This document shows, piece after piece, positions 16,562 to 27,300 of a DNA stretch of 42,501 nucleotides. The notes under the pieces were generated by a model, which was not told the DNA's origin, ran no database searches, and saw nothing but the letters and a program-made list of their open reading frames with translations. The DNA is from Bacteroidaceae bacterium (lineage in GTDB: Bacteria > Bacteroidota > Bacteroidia > Bacteroidales > Bacteroidaceae). The DNA lies in contig JAFWXX010000049.1 in NCBI GenBank assembly GCA_017522915.1, forward strand, positions 1-42,501. The letters are read 5' to 3'. The position numbers and the translations under genes are program-made. Each line of letters starts with the position of its first letter. Position 1 is the stretch's first letter.

Positions 16562-17488
16562 ATGAACAAGAAATCATTTGTATATCTGGTTGCATTGGCA
16601 ATATTTTCTGCATTTGTATCATGCAGCAGTGACAACGACACGATTGGCGGCGGCAATAACGACAAGGAATATTTCGACCCGACAAGCATCGTTATAAAAA
16701 AGAGCAAAGGCTCTGTTAACAGCGAGGAGAAATGGAATGATATCGTAATAGACAAGAACGGAAACATCAAAAGTTTTGAACATGTTTTCGTAAAGAACGG
16801 GGTTGAGCAGGAGAGAAGCAAGTACGACATTCGCAGGGCTGGCAATAATATGATTGCAGAGATTAAGGTATCCGATGCCAACGGCAATATTATCAATAAT
16901 CTTCTTGAGATGTCCGAATTTAACGAGAACGGGCTTATTACAAAAATAGAGACATACGATGATATGAATCTTCATGTTTCAACGAAGACATTTGAATACA
17001 ACGGGCTTACATGCAGCAAGTTCACTTACATGGGCAACGACTGCGAAATCACATGCGATTATTCATGGGCCGGTTACAAGCTTTCGAGGACAACAGAAAG
17101 AGTTGTTGACCTGAATACCGGCAGAAAGGAGACAAACATATACTCATACACATTCGATGACGAGGAGATATATCCTTACGAAGGCATGTCAATGTTCCCG
17201 TTTGTACAAAGCGAAAGGGACAACAATGCTGTTCCTCACATATATGCATCTTTAGGCTATTTCGGCATGGTCACACCATATCTAGTAAAAGAGGAGACTC
17301 AGGAACGCTATATTACAACGAACAGCCAAATGGGCCCCGGATTTGACGACAAGCGTCAGGACATAAAAAAGGTGTTCGATTTCAACAAGAAAAACAGCAG
17401 AGGTGAAGTAAAGTACGACATCTCATCAACCGACAAGGACACAAAGGTTGACCTTTACGACGAATATACCATCACATTCATCGAATAA
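16562..17488 (+). CDS. lipoprotein of unknown function
   Basis: A 308-residue protein with a clear lipoprotein signal: MNKKSFVYLVALAIFSAFVS followed by the lipobox cysteine (residue 21) and SSDNDTIGGG, a flexible, acidic linker of the kind seen on exported Bacteroidetes lipoproteins. The mature part has short recurring strands of the form DKNGNIKSFEH, DANGNIINNLLE, NENGLITKIETYD, resembling the YD/MORN-like 'GNI' repeats of many Bacteroidetes surface lipoproteins. No enzyme motif was seen. The sigma-like gene starts three bases after its stop, so they form one transcription unit. Confidence 0.8.
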   Translation: MNKKSFVYLVALAIFSAFVSCSSDNDTIGGGNNDKEYFDPTSIVIKKSKGSVNSEEKWNDIVIDKNGNIKSFEHVFVKNGVEQERSKYDIRRAGNNMIAEIKVSDANGNIINNLLEMSEFNENGLITKIETYDDMNLHVSTKTFEYNGLTCSKFTYMGNDCEITCDYSWAGYKLSRTTERVVDLNTGRKETNIYSYTFDDEEIYPYEGMSMFPFVQSERDNNAVPHIYASLGYFGMVTPYLVKEETQERYITTNSQMGPGFDDKRQDIKKVFDFNKKNSRGEVKYDISSTDKDTKVDLYDEYTITFIE

Positions 17489-17491
17489 TCC

Positions 17492-18127
17492 ATGTACAGA
17501 AAAAGCCGTTTTGCTGAACTCGATGACAAGGAATTGATAGAAGGATTGACTGCAACTCCCGTAAACAAGGAGCTGCACGAATACTTCTTCTGCACCAAGT
17601 GCAAGAAATTCCTGAGTTATATATCAACAAATCTCTACAATCAGTGCGACAGCAGGCATCTGATCGGTGAACTGTATGAATTCATTTCGAACAACGATTG
17701 GCAAGTATTGCGCCAATGGGAGAACAAGAACGGAGCTTCTTTGTACAGCTACATTGCAAAATGCGCCATAAACCATTTTACAAACAAAGAAATTTCCAAT
17801 AAGAAACGTATTGAACTTGAATTCATGCCTGGCTCGGCAGAACTGATAGAACAGTTCGGCGACTATACTCAAGAAGAAGAGCAGGAAATGCCGCCTGTCT
17901 GGGAGGCATTCCATATGCTCAACGAGCGTGACCAGGCAGTACTCAATTCACTTGTCATTGATGAAAAGAACATGCTGGAGGCTGCACCCGATATATGGAA
18001 ATTCATCAATAGCAGAAAGCCTATAGAAAAGCTTTCGCAGAAGCACATACAGAGTACTTTGGCAATTATAAAGCACAGGGCACTGCTTACGCTCATGCAG
18101 AATCTGAATGAAATAACGCGTATATGA
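17492..18127 (+). CDS. sigma-70 family (ECF-like) RNA polymerase sigma factor
   Basis: A 211-residue protein. Residues about 27-100 resemble sigma region 2 of a Bacteroidales subgroup (EYFFCTKCKKFLSYISTNLY, LIGELYEFISNNDWQVLRQW, ASLYSYIAKCAINHF). After an acidic linker, residues about 130-205 resemble region 4 (AFHMLNERDQAVLNSLVIDE ... HIQSTLAIIKHRALLTLMQ), with a long insertion (MLEAAPDIWKFINSRKP) that makes the helix-turn-helix atypical. It should bind core RNA polymerase or act as a regulator derived from sigma. It follows the lipoprotein gene by three bases; no anti-sigma (FecR-like) gene is nearby. The assignment rests on pattern recall, and a region-4 function is the weaker part. Confidence 0.65.
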   Translation: MYRKSRFAELDDKELIEGLTATPVNKELHEYFFCTKCKKFLSYISTNLYNQCDSRHLIGELYEFISNNDWQVLRQWENKNGASLYSYIAKCAINHFTNKEISNKKRIELEFMPGSAELIEQFGDYTQEEEQEMPPVWEAFHMLNERDQAVLNSLVIDEKNMLEAAPDIWKFINSRKPIEKLSQKHIQSTLAIIKHRALLTLMQNLNEITRI

Positions 18128-18164
18128 CCAGTTGCCCCTGCTTGTTAATGCAGAGAAGTGTAAA

Positions 18165-18626
18165 TTACAGATTTTCAGGCAGTATAGGCATACGATATAC
18201 ATTGGTTTCCTTAGATGCAAAACCGCATGAGCGGTAAAGTGCATTCGCTGCAATACGTGACGGGCGGGATGTAAGCATAAGCGTTCCACAGCCTAACTTG
18301 CCGGCATACTCTATTGCATGTTCAACTAAAGCACGCCCTAAAGAACGGCCACGCATAGCATTATCCACCACAACATCCTCTATCCACATCTTGCGCCCCG
18401 TGGGTGCAAGATACTCTCCCAGAGTGAGCATACCGGATACACTGCCCTCGCATTCAAGAATAAAAAGATGAGTAGAAGGAGAAGCCACGATAGCTTCAAG
18501 TTCACTTATACCGAACTCTACCGGTGAGGAGGACAACTGCAGAAGAAGCCTGTTTATTTCATCCACATATGACTCCTCAACCTTTTCGAGCTCATATATC
18601 CTTATATTTGCTTTCATCATAAACAT
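18165..18626 (-). CDS. GNAT family N-acetyltransferase
   Basis: A 153-residue GNAT enzyme that transfers an acetyl group from acetyl-CoA to an unknown amine. Motif D/A are visible as MWIEDVVVDNAMRGRSLGRA (about residues 83-102), with the RGxxLGxxL acyl-CoA pyrophosphate loop as RGRSLGRALV, and motif B as NALYRSCGF near the C-terminus. The start overlaps the stop of the GHL10 gene (TAATG at 18628-18624), so it is probably translated by coupling; in-frame ATGs at 18620 and 18617 are possible. The substrate cannot be inferred. Confidence 0.88.
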   Translation of the reverse strand: MFMMKANIRIYELEKVEESYVDEINRLLLQLSSSPVEFGISELEAIVASPSTHLFILECEGSVSGMLTLGEYLAPTGRKMWIEDVVVDNAMRGRSLGRALVEHAIEYAGKLGCGTLMLTSRPSRIAANALYRSCGFASKETNVYRMPILPENL

Positions 18627-20131
18627 TATAGCTTCACCTTGCACGAAACGCCCTGCGACTCGTTCTGTACCCTGTCGAGCACTGTAACAACGTATGTATA
18701 TTCACCCGCAAGCGAAGACGGTATCCTATAATACGGTTTTGACGTCATCGCTACAATCTTCGCCGGATTCTTTATATTGACAGTCTCTTTCTTGTCAAAA
18801 CGATAGACAACATAACGGTAAGGCGCATTCATCACGTCATCGCCGGTTCCCTTTCCCTGAAGCCATACCAGCACCTTACCGTTCTCATCATCCAGAAGTT
18901 TCACGCCACCCGGCTTAGACGGTGCCTTGTTATCGATGAACGGTGACAAAGGCATCAAAGAAGGATAGCGGAAGATTCCGTTTGAGAGAGCATCGCGATA
19001 TCCATCGACATTATTGGCTGCAGAAGAGGCATCCCAGAAGCATGACCCTTGTATTCCGCTTTCGGCACGCTGCATGGCATATTTATCATCGAGTTGATTG
19101 CCACCCTTAGCCTTTACTGTACGGTTGACATCCTGGCCGATATAAAGAGGACGTCCCGAAGCATATTCGGCCCACCATTTCACAAGTTCTGCATAGTCGG
19201 CCGCCGGATGACCGATTTCCCAATATACCTGCGGAATACAGTAATCGACCCAACCTTCATCTATCCATTTGAGTACATCGGCATTCAAGTCATCGTAGCA
19301 CTGGAGTCCTTTGGTCTTGCTGCCATTCTCCCAGCTGCCTTCATTACGGTATATGCCGAATGGAGAAACGCCGAACTTTACCCACGGCTTTGCCTCACGC
19401 ACGGTGCGGTGCAACTGATATATAAGATGGTTGACATTCTCTCTGCGCCACTCACCCTTGTTCTCCATTCCGCTCTCACGGAACCAACGCTCATCGGCAA
19501 ATTCCTTGCCTTTCGCCGGATATGGATAGAAATAGTCATCGATATGAAGGCCATCCACATCGTAGCGGTTCAGAATATCACGTACAATACCGCATATATG
19601 GTCGCGGTTTGCCTGCAATGCAGGATTGAAATAGAGCTGTCCCTCATACTCAATGAAATTTGCCGGACGTTTCTTGCTCATGTGGTTAGGAGCTACATAC
19701 TTGGTACCCTTCGTTCGTGCACGATATGGATTTATCCATGCATGAAGTTCCATATTGCGTTTATGGCACTCCTCTACCATAAATGCAAGAGGGTCCCAAC
19801 CCGGCGAATTTCCTTGCGTGCCTGTTATGAAGCGGCTCCAAGGCTCGTAATGCGATTCATAAAGAGCATCGCCCTCGACACGCACCTGGAACAGGATTGC
19901 ATTGACATTCACCTTCTGCAGATTATCGAGCATCTCTACCAGATAGCTCTTCATCTGCTTCTCCTTCATCCCCTGGAACTGTCCGTTGACAGCCTGAATC
20001 CATGCACCGCGGAACTCACGCTTGGGATAATCATCTTTGGATACTGTACCCTTGCCAGCCTGCTTAGGTGTACTGCACGACACTGCAAGCAGAAACGACA
20101 TTAACAATAATAGATATCTGAACTGCATCAC
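18626..20131 (-). CDS. GHL10-family glycoside hydrolase-like lipoprotein
   Basis: A 501-residue protein with a lipoprotein signal (LLLLMSFLLAVSCSTPK; lipobox Cys near residue 19) and a GHL10 (formerly DUF187) TIM-barrel: REFRGAWIQAVNGQF, NVNAILFQVRVEGDALY, ELHAWINPYRAR, the conserved DVDGLHIDDYFYPY and KFGVSPFGIYRN. A C-terminal fibronectin-III-like module follows (about 410-501, APSKPGGVKLLDD ... GEYTYVVTVLDRVQNESQGV). Relatives act on cell-wall or surface polysaccharide, and some on denuded peptidoglycan glycan strands; which applies here is not shown. Membrane-anchored by lipid. A second ATG one codon later (20128) is equally possible. It is followed directly by the GNAT gene. Confidence 0.88.
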   Translation of the reverse strand: MMQFRYLLLLMSFLLAVSCSTPKQAGKGTVSKDDYPKREFRGAWIQAVNGQFQGMKEKQMKSYLVEMLDNLQKVNVNAILFQVRVEGDALYESHYEPWSRFITGTQGNSPGWDPLAFMVEECHKRNMELHAWINPYRARTKGTKYVAPNHMSKKRPANFIEYEGQLYFNPALQANRDHICGIVRDILNRYDVDGLHIDDYFYPYPAKGKEFADERWFRESGMENKGEWRRENVNHLIYQLHRTVREAKPWVKFGVSPFGIYRNEGSWENGSKTKGLQCYDDLNADVLKWIDEGWVDYCIPQVYWEIGHPAADYAELVKWWAEYASGRPLYIGQDVNRTVKAKGGNQLDDKYAMQRAESGIQGSCFWDASSAANNVDGYRDALSNGIFRYPSLMPLSPFIDNKAPSKPGGVKLLDDENGKVLVWLQGKGTGDDVMNAPYRYVVYRFDKKETVNIKNPAKIVAMTSKPYYRIPSSLAGEYTYVVTVLDRVQNESQGVSCKVKL

Positions 20132-20279
20132 TCTGATTTTTATTTAGTATTGCGAAGATAACTAAATTATTGTTATAATTGGCATCAAAGCAATCTCTTA
20201 TCATCTATTTTTATGGAAAGATATACAATGTGGCTGTTTTTTGTGTAAATTCGCGAGATTAAACAAAGAGAGTGCAAGA
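20132..20279. promoter_or_regulatory. divergent promoter region of GHL10 and uvrA
   Basis: 148 AT-rich bases. A plus-strand TAAATTCG (20246-20253) before uvrA and a minus-strand TATCTTCG (20160-20153) before the GHL10 gene each differ from TAnnTTTG by one base. Neither has a TTTG at correct spacing. No SOS-type operator was recognised. Confidence 0.4.
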
Positions 20280-23057
20280 ATGAGCCAGAACAGGAATATT
20301 GCAATTAAAGGTGCACGGGTAAACAACCTGAAGAATGTCGATGTAGAAATTCCACGCGGCAAGCTTGTTGTCGTGACCGGGTTGTCCGGTTCCGGCAAAT
20401 CGTCATTGGCCTTTGACACTCTGTATGCCGAAGGGCAACGCAGGTATGTAGAGTCACTCTCATCCTATGCACGCCAGTTCCTGGGGCAGATGAACAAGCC
20501 GGAGTGCGACTTCATCAAAGGCATTCCGCCGGCAATAGCCATTGAGCAGAAGGTAAACAACCGCAACCCCCGTTCAACAGTAGGTACAAGCACCGAAATA
20601 TACGAATACCTGAAGCTGCTCTACGCACGCATAGGAAAGACCTATTCTCCCATAAGCGGAAATCTTGTAAAGAAGAACAGCCCAGAGGACCTTGTAGAGT
20701 GCATGAAACAACGCCCGGAGGGAACAAGATTCATGCTTCTTGCTCCAATCCCCAAACGTAAGGGACGCGACCTGTCCGACCAGTTGCAGATTTACCTTCA
20801 ACAAGGTTTCAGCCGCATTGCATTAGGAAAAGAGATAATACGCATTGAGGAGTATGCACCGAAGAAAGGCGACAAGCCTTCGTTGCTCATCGACAGGCTA
20901 AGCGTAAGCGACAGCAACGAAACGGCAAGCAGACTCCTTGATTCGGCCGAGACAGCATTCTATGAGGGAAACGGCACATGCATGATACAGTTCATGGATG
21001 AGGAAAAGCCACACACATTCAGTATCCGGTTCGAAGCCGACGGAATGGAGTTCGAAGAGCCTACCGAACAGATGTTCTCGTTCAATTCACCGATAGGAGC
21101 ATGCCCCGACTGCGAAGGATTCGGACGCATTGTCGGCATAGACGAGGACCTTGTAGTGCCCAACAAGACATTGAGCGTATATGACGGTGCAGTATTCTGC
21201 TGGCGAGGGGAGAAGATGGGCGAATGGAAGAACGAGTTCTGCCGTCGTGCGCCACAGGACAACTTTCCTATTTTCGAACCCTATTACAACCTTACTCAGG
21301 AACAGAAAGACTACCTTTGGCATAAAGGACCGTGGATAGAGGAGTACGGAGAAGGTATCAGCATCGACAACTTCTTCAACATGGTCAAGGCCAACCAGTA
21401 CAAGATACAGTACCGTGTCATGCTTGCCCGTTACAGAGGAAAGCCAATATGCCCTACCTGCCACGGCACACGCCTCAAGAAGGAGGCCAGTTACGTAAAA
21501 GTAGGAGGTGCAAGCATCATCGAACTCATCGAAATGCCTATAACAAAGCTTAAGAACCATTTCGACAATCTTGTACTTGACGAGCACGATTCTGCCATAG
21601 CCAAACGAATCCTTACAGAGATACGCAATCGCATAGACTGCCTGCTCGATGTGGGCTTGGGCTACCTTACACTCAACCGTCTCAGCAACACCTTGTCGGG
21701 CGGAGAGAGCCAGAGAATAAACCTTGTCACCTCATTGGGCAGTGCCCTTGTAGGCTCATTGTATATCCTCGACGAGCCCAGCATCGGACTCCACAGCCGC
21801 GATACCGGCAGGCTCATCAATGTACTCTACCGTCTCCGCGACCTCGGCAACACGGTTGTTGTGGTAGAACATGACGAAGAGATTATACGTGCTGCCGACT
21901 ATATAATAGATGTAGGCCCTAAGGCCGGTTCATACGGCGGCAACATTGTCTATCACGGAGACATGAACGGCATAGAGAAGGGCAGCAACAGCTACACCCT
22001 GAAATACCTGCTCGGAGAAGAGACAATAGAAGTGCCCAAACATCGCCGCACATCGAACAATTTCATAAACATAAAAGGCGCAAGGGAGAACAACCTGAAA
22101 GGAATCGACGTAAACATACCGCTCAACGTGTTCACTGTCGTCAGCGGTGTCAGCGGTTCGGGAAAATCGACGCTTGTGCGCGATATTCTGTACCGTTCAT
22201 TGATGCGCCACTTCGGCAACACCTGTGATGCACCCGGACAGTGCGAAGGTGTCGATGGTGCATTGAAACAGCTCTGCGGTGTAGAGTTCATCGACCAGAA
22301 CCCGATAGGCAAATCTTCACGTTCCAACCCCGTCACATACCTGAAGGTATATGACGACATAAGGCACCTTTTCGCTCAGCAGCCTCTTGCAAAACAGTTA
22401 GGCTTCGGTGCGGGATATTTCTCGTTCAACTCCGACGGCGGACGATGCGAAGAGTGCAAGGGCGAGGGAACAATCACCGTTTCCATGCAGTTCATGGCCG
22501 ACCTTAAGCTTGAGTGCGAAGCATGCCACGGCAAACGGTTCAAGAACGAAGTTCTCGAAGTCAAGTTCCATGGCAAGAACATACACGACATACTGGAGAT
22601 GACCATCGGAGATGCCATCAACTTCTTCCAGGAACATGGACAGAAGCGTATTGCAGAGAATCTGCAGCCCCTGCAGGACGTAGGTCTTGCCTACATCAAG
22701 ATGGGGCAATCGTCATCTACACTCTCAGGCGGAGAGAACCAGCGTGTCAAGCTCGCCTATTATCTAAGCCAGCAGAGCGACCGCCCTACAATGTTCATCT
22801 TCGATGAGCCCACAACAGGATTGCACTTCCACGATATAAAGAAGCTCATGAAGTCGTTCGAGCGTTTGCTTGAACGCGGACACACCCTTGTGGTGATAGA
22901 GCACAACATCGACGTAATGAAATGTGCCGACCACATAATAGACCTCGGCCCCGAAGGAGGCGATGAAGGCGGCAATCTTGTTGCATGCGGCACACCCGAA
23001 GAGGTAGCAAGGTGCGAAGCGTCATTCACAGGACAGTTCCTGAAAGAAAAACTTTAA
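20280..23057 (+). CDS. uvrA: excinuclease ABC subunit A
   Basis: A 925-residue DNA damage-recognition ATPase of nucleotide excision repair, of normal UvrA length. Both ABC modules are complete: Walker [10 protein letters not shown] (about residue 35) and GVSGSGKST (about 623), signatures LSGGE (about 475) and LSGGE (about 816), Walker [11 protein letters not shown] and [10 protein letters not shown]. Three zinc sites are visible: [16 protein letters not shown], and the larger CEECKGEG ... CEACHGKR finger that contacts DNA. It works with UvrB and UvrC, which are not in this window. ATG 20280 ([18 protein letters not shown]) is preferred over 20241, whose 13-residue extension overlaps the predicted promoter. 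Transcribed alone. Confidence 0.97.
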   Translation: MSQNRNIAIKGARVNNLKNVDVEIPRGKLVVVTGLSGSGKSSLAFDTLYAEGQRRYVESLSSYARQFLGQMNKPECDFIKGIPPAIAIEQKVNNRNPRSTVGTSTEIYEYLKLLYARIGKTYSPISGNLVKKNSPEDLVECMKQRPEGTRFMLLAPIPKRKGRDLSDQLQIYLQQGFSRIALGKEIIRIEEYAPKKGDKPSLLIDRLSVSDSNETASRLLDSAETAFYEGNGTCMIQFMDEEKPHTFSIRFEADGMEFEEPTEQMFSFNSPIGACPDCEGFGRIVGIDEDLVVPNKTLSVYDGAVFCWRGEKMGEWKNEFCRRAPQDNFPIFEPYYNLTQEQKDYLWHKGPWIEEYGEGISIDNFFNMVKANQYKIQYRVMLARYRGKPICPTCHGTRLKKEASYVKVGGASIIELIEMPITKLKNHFDNLVLDEHDSAIAKRILTEIRNRIDCLLDVGLGYLTLNRLSNTLSGGESQRINLVTSLGSALVGSLYILDEPSIGLHSRDTGRLINVLYRLRDLGNTVVVVEHDEEIIRAADYIIDVGPKAGSYGGNIVYHGDMNGIEKGSNSYTLKYLLGEETIEVPKHRRTSNNFINIKGARENNLKGIDVNIPLNVFTVVSGVSGSGKSTLVRDILYRSLMRHFGNTCDAPGQCEGVDGALKQLCGVEFIDQNPIGKSSRSNPVTYLKVYDDIRHLFAQQPLAKQLGFGAGYFSFNSDGGRCEECKGEGTITVSMQFMADLKLECEACHGKRFKNEVLEVKFHGKNIHDILEMTIGDAINFFQEHGQKRIAENLQPLQDVGLAYIKMGQSSSTLSGGENQRVKLAYYLSQQSDRPTMFIFDEPTTGLHFHDIKKLMKSFERLLERGHTLVVIEHNIDVMKCADHIIDLGPEGGDEGGNLVACGTPEEVARCEASFTGQFLKEKL

Positions 23058-23087
23058 ATACAAGATTCACTGCAAAACTAGTCGATA

Positions 23088-23104
23088 ACAAAACTATGTT
23101 TTGT
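23088..23104. terminator. weak hairpin after uvrA
   Basis: A 7-bp perfect stem ACAAAAC-TAT-GTTTTGT between the convergent uvrA and chromate-transporter genes. The stem is AT-rich and lacks a T-tract, so termination is doubtful. Confidence 0.3.
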
Positions 23105-23153
23105 CATCCCCCAATTATCCTGTATGGCATGAATACACTCCACAGCTACAGGC

Positions 23154-23744
23154 TCATTCACCTGCTATCCCGTAGAATACTCCGCCGAAGGCACCGGCAA
23201 GCAATATTATGAGTATCGGGCTGACCTTGAAGAACTTCATCGCTGCAAACGCAGCCACGAACAGCCCCACGCTGACACAGAACTGCTGAGGCGTATCACT
23301 TAAGGAGCCGAAGTTCTCCCGTGTCATGAGCAGGAGCGCAGCAGATGCTATAAGGCCTACCACAACCGGGCGCAACAGCAGAAAGACAGAATCCACAACC
23401 TTATGCTTGCTGTATTTCATAAGGTAACGGCTCACTATAAGCATCAGCACTATTGAAGGGAGCATAACTGCGAAAGAGGCCACAAGCGAGCCTGCGACGG
23501 CAAGCATCTCGGAACCCGTAGCATTGAAGACAGCAGTATATCCCACATAGGTTGCCGAGTTTATGCCTATCGGGCCCGGCGTCATCTGGCTTATCGCAAC
23601 GATATCGGTAAACTCCGACGCTGTGAGCCATGCATGACGGGTAACCACCTCTGCCTGGATGACAGAAATCATGCCGTATCCGCCCCCGAAAGAGAAGAGA
23701 CCTATTTTTATGAAAGTATAGAAAAGTTCCAGAAATATCATCAT
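23154..23744 (-). CDS. chromate transporter-type (CHR family) half protein
   Basis: A 196-residue integral membrane protein, one half of a short-chain CHR pair. The family signature is near the N-terminus (FIKIGLFSFGGGYGMISVIQ) with the second motif SQMTPGPIGINSATYVGY (about 54-71). About six hydrophobic segments follow. CHR proteins exchange chromate, or probably sulfate-like oxyanions, across the inner membrane; the natural substrate in Bacteroidales is unproven. The start overlaps the preceding half by four bases (ATGA), so the two are made together and probably form a heteromer. Confidence 0.9.
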   Translation of the reverse strand: MMIFLELFYTFIKIGLFSFGGGYGMISVIQAEVVTRHAWLTASEFTDIVAISQMTPGPIGINSATYVGYTAVFNATGSEMLAVAGSLVASFAVMLPSIVLMLIVSRYLMKYSKHKVVDSVFLLLRPVVVGLIASAALLLMTRENFGSLSDTPQQFCVSVGLFVAAFAAMKFFKVSPILIILLAGAFGGVFYGIAGE

Positions 23745-24286
23745 GCTCTGCCCCTCCCTATTCTACCGTATATAAAACCGGCTACCCCGGCCACAATTAT
23801 CACATAGATTGGCGAAACTCCGAACTGGACTATAAGCAGTGCTGACAATACCGGTATCCACGCCGTTGCCCAACTCAACCTTGCCGATTTTGCCACATTG
23901 AATACAGGCACGGCAATCAAGGCCACAACAGCCGGCCTTATCCCCAGGAATATATTGTTTACGACTTCATTATGACGGAAGCTACGGAAGAAGAGTGCTA
24001 TAAGAAGGATTATAGCCACCGACGGAAGCACACAGCCCAATGACGCAGCAAGCGCACCGCGCTTTCCTCGCAACCTATAGCCAATGAAAACAGCCATGTT
24101 CACGGCAAACACTCCCGGAGCCGACTGAGCTACAGCCAACAGGTCAATGAAATCGTCCTTGCCTACCCAACCGTTCTTTTCCACCACATCGCGCTCGATT
24201 AGAGGAACCATGGCATATCCGCCGCCAAAGGTAAAGAGCCCTATGCGGAAGAATGTCGTGAACAGTTTAAGGAGTGATGTTGCCAT
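23741..24286 (-). CDS. chromate transporter-type (CHR family) half protein
   Basis: A 181-residue membrane protein paralogous to the one it overlaps: FFRIGLFTFGGGYAMVPLIE and AQSAPGVFAVNMAVFIGY line up with the same motifs in the downstream half. About six hydrophobic segments. The C-terminus is short and basic (GRIGRGRA). It is the first gene of the pair, 95 bases downstream of purL on the same strand with a hairpin between, so probably expressed on its own. Confidence 0.9.
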   Translation of the reverse strand: MATSLLKLFTTFFRIGLFTFGGGYAMVPLIERDVVEKNGWVGKDDFIDLLAVAQSAPGVFAVNMAVFIGYRLRGKRGALAASLGCVLPSVAIILLIALFFRSFRHNEVVNNIFLGIRPAVVALIAVPVFNVAKSARLSWATAWIPVLSALLIVQFGVSPIYVIIVAGVAGFIYGRIGRGRA

Positions 24287-24317
24287 TATCTTTGGAACAT
24301 AAGTTCTATAAAGAGAA

Positions 24318-24361
24318 TCAAGGGGAACTAAAGCAGATTCAAGCTCCTTAATTCCCCTTGA
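24318..24361 (-). terminator. putative terminator downstream of purL
   Basis: A 10-bp perfect inverted repeat, TCAAGGGGAA (24318-24327) with TTCCCCTTGA (24352-24361), around a 24-base loop. On the minus strand it follows the purL stop (24382) and leads into a moderately T-rich stretch (TTCTCTTTA). Confidence 0.6.
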
Positions 24362-24381
24362 CTGTCATTGGTTTTCAGTTT

Positions 24382-27300
24382 TTACTTTTCAGCTTTGCCG
24401 GCCACCCAGTTATAAGCATTGCGGAATATCTCAATCCATGGAGTAACATCGTCGGCGAGATGATTTGCCGGATATGTGGCACACTGCCATGGGAATATTG
24501 CACGCTCAGGGTGAGGCATCATTGCTACATGACGGCCGTCGGCACTTGCAAGTGCAGCAACATTATAGTCCGAACCGTTCGGATTGGCAGGATATCCCTC
24601 ATAGGCATACTGTGCCACAATGTTGTACTTCTCGGCATCGTAAGGCAAAGAGAACTTGCCTTCACCGTGCGCTACCCACACGCCAAGACGGCTGTTGGAG
24701 AGCGAACCGAACAGAACGCTGTTGTTCTCGGGAATATTCACACCCACAAACGAAGACTCGAACTTGTGAGAATCGTTATGCAGCATGCGTCCGCGCTCTG
24801 CATATTCAGGGTTGATGAGGTTAAGCTCCATCATCAGCTGGCAACCGTTGCATATACCGAGCGACAAAGTATCCTCACGCTGGTAGAAACGGTCGAGAGC
24901 AGCCTTTGCCTTAGGATTGAAGAGGAAGCCTCCGGCCCATCCTTTGGCAGAGCCGAGCACGTCGGAGTTAGAGAAACCGCCGCAGAACACGATGAAGTTC
25001 ACCTCGTCGAGAGTCTCGCGGCCACTGATAAGGTCGGTCATGGTAACGTCCTTCACATCGAAACCGGCAAGATACATCGCGTATGCCATCTCACGCTCAC
25101 CGTTAGTACCCTTCTCACGGATAATGGCTGCACGCACGCCCGACTTTTCACGACGGTCGGCCGACATGCCGTAGCTTGAAAGCATACCGTTGAAACGTGC
25201 CGGCATGCGGAATCGCAATGGCTGGTTCTTGTAGTTCTTAAGACGCTCGCTCGCACAGCCGTTGAAGCTCTGCTTGAGGTCCATGAGATATGAGCTGTCG
25301 AACCATACATCCCTGTAGTGCTCGATGTCGAACAGGCGTGTACGCTTATCCTTGGCTACAGCTATCTGACGCTTCTCGCAAGGTGTACCAATCTTCACGA
25401 AGCAGATTCCGGCCTCATCAAGAATCTCCTGCATACGGCACTTGTTCTTGTCGGCAACCTGAATTACAAGAGCAGGGTTCTCGGCAAACAACAGCTTCAC
25501 GATATCATTCTCGGCCATATTGTTAAGGTCGATTTCCATACCGCCTGTTGTATTGGCAAAACACATCTCAAGGAGCGCTGTTATGAGACCTCCGGCCGAA
25601 ATGTCATGACCTGCAAGTACTATACCCTCTTTCACAAGACGCTGTACAGCCTCAAATGCCTCGGCAAAATATTCAGGGTTGGCAACCGTAGGAACATCAT
25701 CGCCAATGCAGTTCAGAGTCTGAGCGAATGCAGAACCGCCAAGACGGAGATGGTCGAAACTGAAGTCGATATGATAGAATGCGCTCTTAGGCTCGTTCAC
25801 CATTACAGGAGAGACAACCTTGCGGACATCGGAAACCTCACCGCCGGCCGATACTATTACCGTACCCGGACTGATGACCTTTGTACCGTCGGGGTACTTC
25901 TGGGTCATTGAAAGCGAATCCTTTCCTGTCGGAACATTTATCTTCAATGCACAGCAGAAGTCGCTGAGAGCCTCAACGCCACGATAGAGACGTGCATCCT
26001 CGCCCTCCTGAGAGCGGCATGGCCACATCCAGTTCGCGCTGAGCGAAATGCTCTTGATACCATTGGAGAGAGGTGCAAGAGCAATGTTTGTCAAAGCCTC
26101 GGAGACAGCAAGCACCGAACCCTTTGCCGGGTCGGCCAGACCAGCCTGAGGCGCATGGCCTATAGATGTAGCGATACCCTTCTTTCCACGATAGTCGAGA
26201 GTTACCACACCGCAGTCGCTCAACGGGAGCTGAATCTCGCCCTGGCACTGCTGGCGTGCAATCTTTCCGGTTACAGAACGGTCAACCTTGTTTGTCAGCC
26301 AGTCCTTGCATGCGACAGCCTCAAGACGGAGCACGTCTGTCAGGTACTCCTCAATCTTGCCGGCATCGTACTCGGCATCCTTATAGTGACGCTCTACGCT
26401 CTTGTCAACCATATATGTCTTTGGAGAAGAGCCGAACATCTGGCTTACAGAGAGGTCGAACGGACGCTTGCCGTCGGCCTGTTCGAATGCAAAGCGCGCA
26501 TCGCCTGTTGTCTCGCCGACAACATACATAGGAGCACGCTCACGTTCAGCAACCTTGCGTACATATTCTATTGCATCTTCCTTGATGAGCAAGCCCATAC
26601 GCTCCTGCGACTCGTTGGCAATAATCTCCTTTGCCGACAAAGTGCTGTCGCCGACAGGCAGATTAGCCATTTTAATGAGACCGCCGCACTCCTCGACAAG
26701 TTCGGAGAGACAGTTCACGTGGCCTGCAGAGCCATGGTCGTGTATAGACACCACCGGATTTGTATCATCCTCGCAGAGAGCACGTACCACATTGTATGCA
26801 CGCTTCTGCATTTCGGCATTGGCACGCTGCACCGCATTGAGCTCGATACCCGAAGAGTAACGGCCTGTATCAACTGATGACACCGAACCTCCGCCAAGGC
26901 CGATGCGGTAGTTGTCACCGCCCATCACAATCACCTTGTTTCCCTTTTCGGGAGCACCCTTGAGACAGTCGCGGCGTGTGCCGTAACCCACACCGCCGGC
27001 AAGCATAATTACCTTGTCGTAGCCATATACCTCATCATTCTCCTTATGCTCGAATGTAAGTACAGAGCCGCAGATAAGAGGCTGTCCGAACTTGTTTCCG
27101 AAGTCGGAAGCACCGTTAGAAGCCTTTGTCAGAATCTGTTCGGGAGTCTGGTAGAGCCATTTGCGCACAGGAAGCACCTCTTCCCACTTGCGGTCGTTGT
27201 ATGTACGCGGATAGGATGTCATATAGACCGCAGTTCCTGCTATAGGCCATGAACCTTTACCGCCGCCCATACGGTCACGGATTTCACCGCCGGTACCGGT

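Noticed and set aside
18128..18164. Terminator between the sigma-like and GNAT genes
   Set aside because: Only a short CTGC/GCAG match is present, too weak to call.
19049..20104. 351-residue open frame antisense to the GHL10 gene
   Set aside because: The GHL10 protein on the other strand has complete motifs and a signal peptide; this frame is its shadow.
24358..25179. 273-residue open frame antisense to purL
   Set aside because: It lies wholly within the purL coding region, has no family motif and shows typical antisense composition (many His, Cys, Leu).
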